From Tyto alba (Eukaryota; Chordata; Aves; Strigiformes; Tytonidae), in NCBI RefSeq assembly GCF_018691265.1, contig NW_024881321.1, forward strand, positions 20,189,698 through 20,253,697: a stretch of 64,000 nucleotides of DNA, given 5' to 3'. The translations under genes were made by a program, and so were the position numbers. Below, piece after piece: positions 10,991-23,260 of this stretch. The notes under the pieces are model-generated. The model saw nothing but the letters and a program-made list of their open reading frames with translations. It was not told the DNA's origin and made no database searches. Within the stretch, counting starts at the first letter, position 1. Every line of letters starts with the position of its first letter.

Positions 10991-11979
10991 AGGAATAAGG
11001 AGCAAACAGTAAGGTAAGTGATGATGAAATAATCAGAGAAAGGCTAAGAGATTAAATGAACATTTAAAACTCTGCATGCTGCAAAGAATTTGTCTATTTT
11101 TTTCCCCCCCTTTTTCTCCACTTTCAATTGCATAAATCATCTCCCAGACACTTAACCTTATCTATAGCTACATAGGAAGGGTGGAATTTAGCTTCAGAAA
11201 CTTATGTTTATAGTTAATGGAGAGAAATAGGCACTTTTAGAGTACAGTTCACCAGCCCTATTTCAGATGTCTGCTACAGGTTAAGATGAGAGACATTATG
11301 TAAATGCTGTCCAGTATCTATAAAGGAAACTAGGATGACTATTTGGAGGTAGAAGTTTTTAGACACTATGATACTTTCACCATGGATATCTTTATTAGGT
11401 CAGGTGAAAATTGTTGTAATTCAATGACTATCTCTAGATTTCCTTGTAGCCTTGGATTGGGAGAGCACTGCTGATGAACTAGTCATTCATATAAATACCT
11501 TGGACTGCTGTGAAAGCAATATCCTGCATGCTTAAGACAGAAAAGACAAGAGGTATTTATCTAAGTTAGTTCTCTACCAGAGATACATACTGGAGCAATT
11601 AATATAATCTAGGATAATATTAGAGGGAATAATAATAACACTGTGGTCATAAATGTCTTCTTTACACCTGCAAATAGAGAAAATGATTATTCCCTTGGAT
11701 ACTTTTGCTAGATTTAACCTCTGTTCTGTAGAGACCCTTATCCTCTCTGTATGAGAAACAATATTGACTTGTGTTGCAGCGTGCTGGCTGCAGGATCGGC
11801 TGTCACTAGATAACAATGTATAATTGCATACTGCCTACATGAGAACATCCTGTCGCCTCGTCTCCAAGAATAACTTCACTGCAGAGTACATTGTTCTACA
11901 GGGTCATTGCCAGTGAAGTCATATGCTGCAGACCTCCAAGAACTGGAACAGTTACACAAGACCAAAAGTCTACCTTTAA

Positions 11980-12080
11980 AAAAAAAAATTAAAATCTAAA
12001 AACCCAACCCCCCAAAACAACAACAGCAACAAAAAAAACAAAACAAAACCCCCACCTACCAACCAAACCCAACAAAAGAA
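11980..12080 (+). repeat. A/C-rich strand-asymmetric tract
   Basis: Around 90 bases consist almost only of A and C on the plus strand, in AACC, AAC and AAAAC units with very few G or T. It is low-complexity sequence, probably a decayed microsatellite. A shorter similar tract occurs near 33660-33745. Confidence 0.7.
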
Positions 12081-13211
12081 CCTCACTGGTGATACTTGAA
12101 AGGAACAAAAGTAAAGCCTGCAAAAGTTACAAACCCTTATTTTCTTGACAACCTTAATACTCTCTTCATGTTACAACTTTTAATCATATGATTACATACT
12201 ATATTTTCTTTCGGGCTTCTGCCTCATTTAGTGCACAACACCGATCATGTTCATTTTCTGCTTACTTGACATTTCCTAGGTGTTAGTTCATACTGCTGAT
12301 TAGGAATTTTTTACAAATGCATTGTCATGTAGACATTCTTGTCCTGATGTTCTTTCTGTCTCTTGTTGACATCAGTGGCAGTTTTAGGTGTCATAGCTGT
12401 AGAGGTTAAGGTCTTGCATGACTCTAGAGAAGTTCATTACATTTGTGTGAGTGGGAAGACCCTCTCATTCCTTTTTCTTTCCAATATTTTAAGTGGTCTT
12501 TCCTCTCACTGATACAGCTGTAGCACTGAGAAAATTACTACCTTAAATAGTCTGTTATAGTTGCTATCACTGAAAAAATAAAGAGGCAAAGGGAAAAAAA
12601 AAAGGATTTTTTTCTGTGCGTTAGGGAAGAAGTTAATGTTCTACTTGTATTTGGAAGCACAGATACAAAAGTTTGTATATTCTCACAATGGTAGATAATT
12701 TTAATTTTTCTCTATGTTTCCCATGGGCTCACATTGCTAATGAAATATACAGTTGTCACAGTAGTATTTTATCAGCAAAGGTAAATAGAAGTGGACTTTC
12801 ATCACTTTTCTGCATCTATAGTAGAATGCTTTATTTTAGATTACTGGTTACTAGTGAACAGTGTTCATCATGCGGGTGTTACCTTAGTTGAAAAGTGGTT
12901 ACTATGTGGCTTATACTGTAATTTAGCTAACAAAATAGTCTTTTCCTTAAAAAGTAAACTTACAAACCTTAGATTTTTTAAAAGAGCAGTTATTGTACTG
13001 AATAATGCAGGGTGCTTTAATAAGATAATTTCAAACTGAATAAAATGTATTAAATTAAAATTGGTAATTTTAGATTAGATTTCCAAGCAATTCAGTGATA
13101 CCAGTTTTCCTGTTGGATTTGCTGACAGATGGATTATGCTGTTCTTTTCATTAGAAGAGAATGATTAACAGGAAGCTAAAGCAGTTTTGTTTGGCATCAG
13201 AAAAAAGCATG

Positions 13212-13230
13212 ACACACACACACACACACA
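13212..13230 (+). repeat. (CA)n microsatellite
   Basis: About nine ACA/CAC dinucleotide units between GCATG and ATGCAG. Simple repeat. Confidence 0.9.
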
Positions 13231-13860
13231 ATGCAGTCTCAGTCGACCTGAGACACAGGTCTCCTACACATTTCTGCATGCAGCTTCTGGCCAATAGGCA
13301 TTACATGGGCTCCATTTTGGAGATGACAGGGCCCACCACAGTGACGGTATGTCAGCAGCAGTTATGTCTTCTAATTAATATGCACTGCACTTTCATTCAT
13401 GTTGATGTCTCCCTCATGTTCCCAGCATGGTGCTATTATAGGTGTTAAAGGTCTCTAAATAATTTCCTTTCTTTTTTACTATAAAATACTTCTCCAAATG
13501 CACTCTTTTGATAGCTCACAGGTCTGTAAAATATACAGTCTAAAACTTCTGAAAGCAATTAGGATTACACTTTTCCATTTCATCCCCATTGATTGAAGAG
13601 ATTAGACATCGACAATACCTCCTAGGTCTTTTATTCCCTTTCCTTGCCAATGTCAAGTTTTTCTACCCATGTTTTTATTTTCTCTGTTGGTTTAACCAGT
13701 CAACATGAGGCATTTCTAGTAAGATATTATTTCAGAGGTTATTAAAACTCACTACTGCATGTTTTCCTAATGGTAAGCCTAACATTCATCTTTGTTAATA
13801 TTGTCCTTTTTCTTCAGTTTGCTCTTTTAAACAGCCCTACGTAATTCTTTGCACTTTGCT

Positions 13861-13930
13861 GGTGAAATCTTAGTCATATTGAAGTTCATGGGAATTTTGG
13901 CATCAACTTCAAAGAGGACAGGATTTCACA
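13861..13930 (+). repeat. old interspersed repeat, AGTCAATGGGAATTTT type (longest copy)
   Basis: Reads TTGAAGTTCATGGGAATTTT, then GGCATCAACTTC and GGACAGGATTTCACAC, with a GGTGAAATC flank on the left that mirrors the GGATTTCAC on the right. This makes the element a long imperfect inverted repeat, the best preserved of the copies in this window. Confidence 0.55.
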
Positions 13931-14386
13931 CTTGTGTTTATCAAGGTGTATTTTTCTGGGGGAGAAAGGTTTATATTCAGTGATTACTGTGGAGTTTTGG
14001 GAGACTAGGATTAGAGCGGAACTCAGTACAAGTTAGAATAACAAACCAAAGGGTACACTGTCAGGACCTAATACAAATATTATCGTAAAGATGATAAGAT
14101 ATTTCTGCCATTCACAAAAACCTGTTTAAAAATGGTCATCTGAACTTTTGAATTTTCTTTCATTTTGGAATCAACTTTGTAAACCACCTGCACACATTAA
14201 TTCAGCTTTCTAGATTTCCTAATATTAGGAAAACAAGGGGTTTGTCTCATTTGACCTGAAGCATGCACAAGTTAGATGTCTAAATATAAATTAGGCTGCT
14301 TTCTATACTCACAGGAGAAAAGTAGGTATCTCTGGAGATAATGTGTCTGACCTTTTTCAAGAAACGAGCCAACATTATTATGCAGA

Positions 14387-14391
14387 AGTTA
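14387..14391. repeat. target-site duplication of the solo LTR, left copy
   Basis: AGTTA here pairs with GGTTA at 14985-14989. Four of five bases agree, consistent with a 5-bp duplication that has since drifted. Confidence 0.55.
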
Positions 14392-14984
14392 TGTCATGTT
14401 TTAACCCCAGCTGGCAACTAAGTCCCACACAGCTACTCGCTCACTCCCTCTCTGATGGAATGGGGGAGAGAATCAGTAGAGTAAAAGTGAGAAAACTCTT
14501 GGGTTGAGATAAAGAGAGTTTAATAGGCAAATCTAAAGCTGTGCGTGCAAGCAAAGCAAAACAAGGAATTCATTCATCACTTCCCACTGGCAGGCAGGTG
14601 CTCAGGCATCTTCAGAACAGCATGGCTCCATCACACGTAATGGTGACTTGGGAAGAAAAACACTATCACTCTGAATGTCTGCCCTCCTCCTTCTTCTTCC
14701 ACCAGCTTTATATGCTGAACATGACATCACATGGTATGGAATAGCCCTTTGGTCAGTTGGGGTCAGCTGTCCCAGCTGTGTCCCCTCCCAACATCTTGTG
14801 CACCCCAAGTCCATTCCCTGGTGGGGTGAGCAGGGGAAAAGGCCTTGAATTTGTGTAAGCACTGCTAAGCAGTAATGAAAACATCCTTGAATTATCAACA
14901 CTATTTTCCAGCACAAATCCAAACCGTAGCTCCATACTAGATACTATGAAGAAAATTAACTCTGTCCCAGCCAAAACCAGCACA
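14392..14984 (-). mobile_element. solo LTR of an avian ERVL-type endogenous retrovirus
   Basis: Read on the minus strand, this 593-bp element begins TGTGCTGGTTTTGGCTGGGA and ends GGTTAAAACATGACA, giving the TG...CA ends of an LTR. Inside it, in order, are a TATAAA box (complement of 14707-14712) and an ATTAAA polyadenylation signal (complement of about 14519-14524), followed by the CTCAACCCAAGAG segment that is also found in the 3' LTR at 49548-50037. There is no internal retroviral sequence on either side, so it is a solo LTR left by LTR-LTR recombination. The flanks give an imperfect 5-bp duplication, AGTTA (14387-14391) and GGTTA (14985-14989), four of five matching. The class III (ERVL) assignment comes from similarity to the provirus LTR and from the known avian LTR pattern. 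Confidence 0.88.
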
Positions 14985-15545
14985 GGTTAATTTCCTGTTT
15001 TTCTTTGTTGATCATGAAAAACCTAGAGGGACTGGCTCAAAGATATTGGAGTCTTCATTGCCTAAAATAGGTCAAATGAACCACACCCTAAATTTCCTAC
15101 AAACTATGCCAAGGATAGGTCTTTTGATTACTCTTGATTATTGAGTACCTCAGAAGTATATTATTTCCCCAAAGTTGAGGGCAATTTTGGAAGCACTGCC
15201 TCTAATTGGTTAGATTTTTTTTTTTTTTTAAATTTTATTTTTAAATGTCAAATAAATACACAGTTCAGGTTGGTATCTTGTTTTATTGTTCCACCTCAAA
15301 TTTCAGCTTCTTTCTTTTTTCTTTCATTGATACAGTCCCTTTTTGTCTTTCTACTTCTTTTCCCCTTTCTGTATCTATAAAAGTCCTGTTATTCTTCTTT
15401 TCCCTTTCTGGCCTATTCAGACTTAAGACTTCTTGGATTCTTTTCCTGCCACTCCTTCCTGTATATGTACTTTGAACTCTGAATAAACCTTGTGAAGACA
15501 CTCTGACCATTGCTTTGACTTATTATCTCCTGGTTTTTTTGGTTG

Positions 15546-15592
15546 TTTTTTTTTTTTTTTTTTTTTTTTTTGTTGTTGTTGTTTTTTCACAG
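15546..15592 (+). repeat. poly-T (about T26) followed by (GTT)n
   Basis: About 26 T, then four GTT units and six T. Simple repeat. Orientation as the reverse complement of a poly-A tail is possible, but I saw no retroposed body next to it. Confidence 0.85.
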
Positions 15593-16000
15593 GTGAGTTT
15601 AAATGGTGTTGCATTTTCCCTGAAAGTCTCCAATTTTCTTGCATAAAGGTAAACTTTAAACATTTATTCTCATTGCATATTCAATTGTTTATGTTCCCTA
15701 AAATCTTTCTGAAAGTGGAATTGATCCCCTTCCACCATTTTGCTCTGAATTATTTTCTTGCTGGAGTGGATTTGAGTGCTATGATTCCATATTTTCAGTG
15801 CTCGCTTCCCAACAAGTAAAACTCTGACCCAAATATATAATCTTTATTTTTTTGGAATTCACTGCATGAGATTGATATCTTTGCATTTGTGTGCACTATC
15901 TAGAGACTTGATCAACTAAAAACCATGCAGGGGTTTGTGCCTTTCCTGGCTCTGTTCCAGAGTGGTGGCCTAAAGGGAATGCATGCTATTATTACTATAG

Positions 16001-16040
16001 TTTTTCTTTTTTTTTTTTTCTTTGATTTTTTTTTTTTTTT
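16001..16040 (+). repeat. interrupted poly-T tract
   Basis: T-runs broken by C, G and A (TTTTTC, CTTTG, GA) over about 40 bases. Simple sequence. Confidence 0.75.
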
Positions 16041-17832
16041 AAATTTCCTGTATACTTACCGAAGATTTTTACCATTTTACTATTGCTACTGTCAAAATTA
16101 CAGCATATGTGCTTTCAAAGCCTTATATAACATTTTTTACACCTATCGATTTTCTCCACTGCCTTTCTCATGCATACTGCATCCTGTCTTTTCAACACAC
16201 AGGAATTATCCCAGTAAATTTCAGTTAGTCTTTCCAGATCGTAATCTCCTTTATTTAGTACAGCACCTTCCAGTTGTTGCTTGTTTCCCCACACATTTGC
16301 GTCAGGCATTATATTCTTGTTATCCTTCATCTTTCGCTTCAGAACAATTTTAGTTTCTTACTTAATTTGTATGTTGGAAGCACAAGTCGGATTATTCAAA
16401 TTAAGCAAAAGCTTTCCCTTTCCCTCCTTCTCCTGAAGGTTTACAGCCTGTCTAACAGGCCCTGCCAGTTCTGAGCCCAAGAGGCTGGCAACCTGTCTGC
16501 GTAAATGGAGACCTGTAATCCAAACAGTTGGCTCGGGCTGCAGGAGGCATTCCAGTGATCTGTGCATTCAAAACCCTCCAACCTGTCCCATCAGATCTTG
16601 CCTTGGTTGGCTTCCATTATCAGCATTTTACTTTCTTCATCCATGCTTGGCACATGGAAAGCTTCTGCAAGTTACTTATCTGCACAGTTCCAATTATTTT
16701 TTTTTTCTTACTGTCTGAAGAAACAGTTGCTTATACATTATATAAATGTACTTAATTGGTGTCATTTGTTCCTATAGGGGACATGATGATTAGAAATTCC
16801 AGAGCATTACTCAATAAATCTAGCAACACCTTTGTTATGACGGTCCTTTTTGTTCTGGTTGTCTATCGTGTTTTCCTTATGTAATATTTTGAACTACTTT
16901 CCTTGTATGCAAAGTAATTGGCTAGGACTGCTCATCCTTTCTGCCTTTCTGACAGGTCTCTTTCAGTGCTTGTACTGTGGTCATAGCTCACTGGCATCGT
17001 TTTCTTCATATTGAAAGAATAACACACCTGTTGCAGGTGCTAGCACTGTTTCCATACATATTTCTCATCTGCTTTTCCTGTGGGCTATTTTAGGATTTTG
17101 CCTTTGCACAGAGCTTTACTTTTCTCCTCTTCTATATGTGGGGTCTCAGCTGACTCATCCTTTTTCGGTAATTTCTCCTCTTGGTCTTTGTCCAGTCCCT
17201 GCTTCAGTCTGCCTCTCCAGTTTGCACTTCATTTGTCTGTTCCCTTATGATTCATAGAACACATCAGTTCCCCACTGGGTTTGTCATGGAAAGGTCATGG
17301 ACATATTTTTGAGCAGCTGTTTATTCCTGTTCTTCAGGCTATTTTTTGGTGTCACAGACCTTTGCATCCTTTTTAAAGAGCTGCTGCATTGTTTGCATCT
17401 GTCCTGTAGCTATTGATTTCCATCACTGCCAGATTTTCTGCCCTGGTTTGCCATGAGCTACCACGTGCCTGACGTTATTTTAGCTAGCACATATGACTGA
17501 AAATATGAGTTGGAAGTCTGGAGGAAAAGTAGGCCTGTATTTTGCTGAGTAAACAGCATACTGTCGGACCCATCTTCCTGCTTCAGCTTGGAGAGTGGTT
17601 GGTCACAGCTTTCCCTTAACTTGGACAGATTTTGCTGCCAAATGCTGGGAGATTCATTATAGCTATGGGTAATCAAAATAAGGGAAAAGATAAACATACT
17701 TAGCTAAGTGTGTGTAATCCATATAACAGTCATCATAATATTTTGCTTTTAAATAATATTACTGAACAGGGAATACAGTCTTATGGAAGAGGTAAACCCA
17801 TATGGTTTGAGAACAGATCACCCCATGCAATG

Positions 17833-17912
17833 TCATAGAGTCATAGAATGGTTTGGGTTGGGAGGGACCTTTACAGGTCATCTAGCTCAACCCCCTTGCA
17901 ATGAGCATTGGC
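17833..17912 (-). mobile_element. CR1 LINE fragment (3' end only)
   Basis: Begins TCATAGAGTCATAGAATGG and continues TTTGGGTTGGGAGGGACC, then TCATCTAGCTCAACCCCC and TGCAATGAGC, the reverse complement of the CR1 3' terminus. Only about 80 bp remain, so this is a severely 5'-truncated insertion. It is close to the usual pattern, with few visible substitutions in the last 60 bases. Confidence 0.93.
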
Positions 17913-20900
17913 CCCCTCTGCACCTGTGAAGAACCAGCAGGTTTTCATGTGTTGGTAAAAGGAAAAGTAAGATGCTTACACAGGAAAAACCCAGTCATTA
18001 TCATTCCAGAGTCATCAGGTGCCTTCTCCATATCAGTGCCCCAAGAACTACCTCCACTGCTTTGTTTCCAGGTAGGTGGGCAGGGCAGGAGGACAAGATG
18101 TTGCCTGCCTCCCTCCGGGAAAGGTCCAGTCCTCTCTGCATTGACTGTCTTCCTTTATACCCATGTGTAAATTACCTGGCTTTTATTCTCCATATGGCTA
18201 AGTTATGGTCAGATATAACAGAGGATGATGGAAATAAGGAACTTCTCTCTGATTCAAGGCTGATTAGCCTCAGTGCAAGTTTTATAGGAAGCAGATTTGG
18301 GGCCCCTGATGTAGCTCTTTACATAGGTGGGATATGGGGCCATCCATAGAAAGTGCATGTAGGTCACACTGGCTCTGAACTCTACTTTTTGCTCTCCAGC
18401 ATGTTTGATGTGAATTTGTTGGTGATGATTCTCCTTCAGACAACAATTCCTCACCAGGAGTCCTGATGTAGATTAAGAGCACTTTGTTCAAGAGAGATCT
18501 TAGCACATTTTCTTGCAGAGCAAGTTTCCTAAGGAGGTGAAGGTGTTCAGTCTGGTTCTCTGTATATGGTGATAATCAGAATACAGTTTTATAAAAGTGC
18601 TATTTCATTTTGTTATCCTCGTATGGTTGAATTCTGCTGATACTCTCTTCTGTGAATGACTTGCATTTTTCTTCCCTCATATTTTTCCCTCATCTTATTA
18701 AACAGCCGTATAAATTTTACAGGCCACTAAGATGAGGTGACTGAGTAACAGTTACAAACAAAGATATTTCAAATATTTTACAAGAGAATTTTGTCAAAAT
18801 GAGCTACAATCAAACATATTAATACTAGGTAAAAAAAAACCCACAAACATTAAAAATAAGGGGGTAAATCTACACTCTGCTAGTAATTTTCCATTCTCAA
18901 GAAGAAGGCTCAGTTTTGTCCAAAACAACTCAATCCTTATTCTTATCACTAATGTACATAGCATGATTGATATTACATTTCATTATGTAAACATTGCTTT
19001 AATGCTTCTCATTACTTCTGCTCAAGTGACCCTGAATAAATATAGTATCTGGCACAAGATGATATTCCTATGGCATTGTTTCAAAACTAGTGGCTTTGTG
19101 TAGCACAAGATGGAGCTCTCAGCAACATGGCAAAGCCTCTACTTTACATCTTCACTTTAAGAAAGCTGTTCCATCTAACAAAAGCCCTACATCCTACATG
19201 GGGTTCTGGATCCGTACCCCAGGGCATCATGCCAGTGATGCAAGATTAAGACCTAGGTATAAAAAGGTCTTGAAACCAACAGGAATAAGCAAGATTTGGT
19301 TTCAGGCCTATCTATGGAGAGCATTAGGGGAATGTCTGGTTCTGTCTGTTACCAGTCCAAAATAATTGTAAAAATACTTACTTTGTTTTGCTGGAGTAGT
19401 CAATAAGAGAAGCAGAAGAAGAGTAAGGAAGTGAGTGTCTGTCTAATTATGTTTCTATAAATGTCCTCAAATACTCTGCTAATGTGGTCAGGCGAACTTT
19501 TTCAAAACCAAAATAGGCAAATGTGGAGCTTTCTTGTCCAGTTAAAGTGGGCAATTTACACTCATCAGCCTTGGCTAAAAAGCTTCAGGGAAGCTTGGCT
19601 TTAAGTGTGGAGCCATACCACATAATTTGCTGTGTCACAGTGGCCAAAATAAATGACAGCTAAAGCTGTCTATAACATAGCCTTGACTTCTAGGCTCTGA
19701 AACCTCAAAAAAATCCTTCATTTGACTGTACTGTATCTATCCTGGTGATGATATGATATTATAATCACTTCCCACCACTGGCAATATTTAGGTCAAAGGC
19801 ACAAATTGTCATTGTGTGCTAAATAAAAGAAGGCAAAGCAGAGAAGTAGAGTTTTGGATCCTTCATTGTAGGCACTGCTTAATTGATGGCTTAGTCCCAG
19901 GCTCTGGGAGGATCTCTCCAAACAACTGTTTCTGAGTCAATATGTGGCACAGTGCTGGGGATAATTTGTTCCAGGGACCGCCTCCAAAAACAGTCACATT
20001 TTGTTTCAGACTCTAGCCCTCTTTTATTTACCAGCATAGACTTAGCCATTGGGTTTGGGTTGGCCTGCAGTGTTATGAAGCTTTGCTAGTAAAGTCTACA
20101 AAACCTTTCATGGTGATTTTGTTTCTCACTGACTTCACCTCATCAAATGTCAGCTTCAAAACCCAGCCTGTTCAAATCCCCATCTGCCCTACAGTTTATT
20201 TCCTCCAGCCAGCACATCCAAAGTTCCAAATGTTCGTGATCTACTGTTTTATTCAAATGAACATCTTTGGGGCTTGTTTGTTTGTTTTTGGTTTCGGGTT
20301 TAGATTTTTTTTTTTCCATTTTTATTATTTTTATTATTAACTATGTATTGATTTATTTATTTTGTTTGAAAATTAGATCTGAACTCATCACAAACACAAC
20401 AGTTAAAGTTTCTCAGGCATCTGTTTCATGTCTGTGTGCTGGTGAAACAGATTCTTTTCTAGCTTGGTTTAGCCAGTACAAGTATGTACGGAAGAAAAAG
20501 ATTAAAATGCATTTTATCTATCAATATCTTATATGATAATAATTTCCATTAGAAATATAAAGTACAATAACTTAACTCTTCAACTTAAAACTTAGCAGTT
20601 TATAAGAAAACAATTGTGTTTTTAAAGAAGTAAATTAGATTTAGAGGGAGAACAAACATCTCAAACACTAAGTTGATTTTTTTTAAAAATAAAGTTGAAA
20701 AACATGTATTTTAATGCCTGTAATTCTGCTTTGTGAAGGCCTGGAAGGTGACCTACTAAGCTCCTATAATCAATGAGTTTAAAATTAAAGGCATGAAAGC
20801 TATGTATTGGCATAAGAGAGCTATATATTGATGTGGGAAAAACAAATATTGATGTCTTGATGAGCAGGGGCCAGGTAGTGCAGAGAATGGTTTCCATAGT

Positions 20901-22975
20901 TCTTTAGGGAAGAGAAAAATGTACATGATAGCAATACCTGCCCTCAGCAATTTTCTATTAGTGTACTCATTCATGGCACTGGTGCATACAGTGGAAAGTA
21001 TTCACAGGTATTACCACCCTTGCAATGTTTTAGGAAAATGCCTCTCTGAAGAATTTTAGGATTTCTCTGTTTGAAATTAGGCATATTTTCCTTCAGAGAG
21101 GAAGGAATTTTCATCTACTACAGAAAGGATAAGCCTACTCAGCCCATTCAAACAGGCCTCTGAACTGCATCTGTTTATTTTTGTACCCTATGGCTGTAGA
21201 ACCTCACCTATCTCTTGCAGTCATGCCTAGTCTAAGGCTCAGCTGCTTTTTTTAACATTTCACCATTATTTTTATTTTCTACTGAGCTTCTCAGATGTTA
21301 TTTAACATGCATAGTTCATTTTCATTTTTGTATGTAGATGTTAATCAGAAATTAATTTGTATCTGTGATAACAGAAAAAAACGTTTCATACTGACAATTA
21401 TCAGTATATGCTGAACAGTAAATATTACCAACTTTTTAGTCCTGCAAATGCTCTTCAGTAACAAGCATGTACAGTTATATTCAGACACATGATCCACTGA
21501 AGCTCCTTTGAAGTCAGTGAAGCCAAATCTCTAACTTTCTGTGTAAGTGGAAGGATAGAGCTATTCTTGTGTGGGAAGGAGTTACAATTTAGTCAAACTT
21601 TCTTTTTGTGTCTATTATATAGTATTTTGGTTTTGAGTTTCTTAATTTCATAAAATATTTAGGGCATATTGACAAATATACCCTTTGTTTGAAAAAGGTG
21701 TTACACACCAAGTCATATCCTTTAGGATTTCACACTTCAGAAATGTTGTTATATCTTTATTTTACTTAATTCATCTTCTGTGTCAAGCAGTTACTTACCT
21801 CAGGAGAAATATGTGGAAGGATGTGACATGCTCAAGAGTATTTCTTTAAAGTATATAAGAAGATCTCAAAAACATAGCACTGGGATTAATAATCGATAGA
21901 AATGCTTCTGTTTCACACATTTGTGTGCACGTGTGTCCATTCACAGAAGGTACCTCTAATCCCAGAATCAGTGTTTTTACAAGCCATTAACCAGATAATG
22001 TAATTCAAAGCCTCCAATTCAGTTGATATCATTAGATATTAATTGCTCTGAAAGTCTGACTTTTTTCTGCATAAAGTTCATTTTTTTAAAAGGGCTACCA
22101 TTGTGCAGTGTTGACAGCACAACATGAAAACTCCTGCTGAGCTTGTCTATACACATGTTTTGCTATGGCTGAGTATAATTTTCTTTGTTATCCAACCAAA
22201 TGAATATAAAAAGAAAATATGAATACATGTATCAGAGAAATGAAGTGTTCTTGAAAGGCCTTTCCTCTGAATGAATGAAGAACAAAGCAAGATTGGCTAA
22301 GAATCAGCAAGTTGATTATATTTTTTCTACTTTGGGTGGTTCTGAGGTTTGACTGGATGCCAGCTAACAAATTAGGTCATTGATATGTATGGAGTAATTC
22401 TTGATATCTGTATGGTCTCTCCACACATGCAGGACTATTCTTAATTTCTGACATCCTTCTTTCTTATTTGGGGAAAGAGTTTTTACTGTCAAAACACAGT
22501 CTACTGATGCAGATTTCAACCCTCACCCCCTCACCAAATAAGAATAAATCAAATGGAAAGAGAGCTTGTTGGATGTTATTTAATTTCAAACCACCTCCCA
22601 TCATAAAGAATAATAACAAACTTGCAACGGACTCTCAGTCCTCTTAGGCACATTATGTTTCAGCTAGAGAAAAATGACATACAGTAATTTTCTGTGACAG
22701 GTAAGTAAAAACTTCTTCTTTAAAGATTTTTTTTTTTTTTTTAAATAACCACAATGTATTACAGTATGCATATGCTTATTTAATGAGCCTGGGTTCTCTT
22801 TGAGTCAGGAGAAATGAATGCAAAGCAGCTACACGGTGCTACTGTTCAGATCAGGTAGTGATTTACACGTATTTTGCGCAAGACAATTTAGCAGGAACCC
22901 AGGCCTGTGCTTTCTCCCCCTGCTTTTCAATTTTTAGCACATACAGCATTAGCCAAATGGTGTGCACTGATGATG
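17913..22975. other. unique AT-rich DNA, no gene seen
   Basis: No supported gene or repeat family. Short open frames at 17901-18349 and 19090-19365 show no recognisable domain. A poly-T run occurs at 22727-22742. One weak copy of the AGTCAATG-type motif (GAAGTCAGTGAAGCC) may lie near 21509. Confidence 0.5.
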
Positions 22976-22979
22976 TCTG

Positions 22980-23260
22980 CGTTTGGTCTCCCTTCTGGAT
23001 CGGCTCTTTCCTCAAGTGTTGCCAGCTTCTCATGTGTTCAGCAGATTTTCAGCCCCCGCCGCGAGTGCCGCACAACCCCACGCCTCTGCGCAGGCACCTG
23101 GCAGGGAGACAGGCTGTCTCCCACTTTCATCTCCCGCTCCTCCTCTCCCACCCAGATTGACCAGCAAAAGAGGCGGAGGAGGAGAGGGAAGGGGAAGTGG
23201 TAGCTAGCAGTGGTTGCTTTAGGAAGGTCAATTAAAGGCCGAGAGTGCGTAAAGGAAGGA
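22980..23260. promoter_or_regulatory. small CpG-enriched patch, possible weak promoter
   Basis: After many kilobases of CpG-poor DNA this segment carries a cluster of CpGs: ATCGGCTC, CCCCGCCGCGAGTGCCGCAC, CACGCC, TCTGCGCAGG, CCCGCTCC, GAGGCGGAGG and GGCCGAGAGTGCG. It is followed by a purine-rich, G-heavy stretch to about 23480. Overlapping short open frames exist on both strands but none is protein-like. It may be the start of a non-coding transcript, or a decayed GC-rich insertion. Confidence 0.35.

Larger units (their letters stand above)
8780..13205. other. unique AT-rich DNA, no gene seen
   Basis: No recognisable protein, RNA gene or young transposon was seen. It contains a candidate conserved stretch (10330-10990) and an A/C-only tract (about 11980-12080), listed separately. 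The longest open frame (10523-10978, minus) has no feature that I recognise. Confidence 0.5.
13231..14391. other. unique DNA upstream of the solo LTR, no gene seen
   Basis: AT-rich unique sequence containing one old repeat copy (13861-13930). No coding feature was recognised. Confidence 0.5.
14990..17830. other. unique T-rich DNA, no gene seen
   Basis: The region contains long T-rich tracts (15546-15571 and 16001-16040) and pyrimidine-rich sequence. The open frames near 15141-16777 are driven by TTT/TTC codons (Phe/Leu/Ser-rich) and are not protein-like. No repeat family was recognised. Confidence 0.5.

Noticed and set aside
15141..16777. Run of Phe/Leu/Ser-rich open frames suggesting membrane proteins
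   Set aside because: The hydrophobic look comes from TTT/TTC/CTT codons in T-rich simple sequence.
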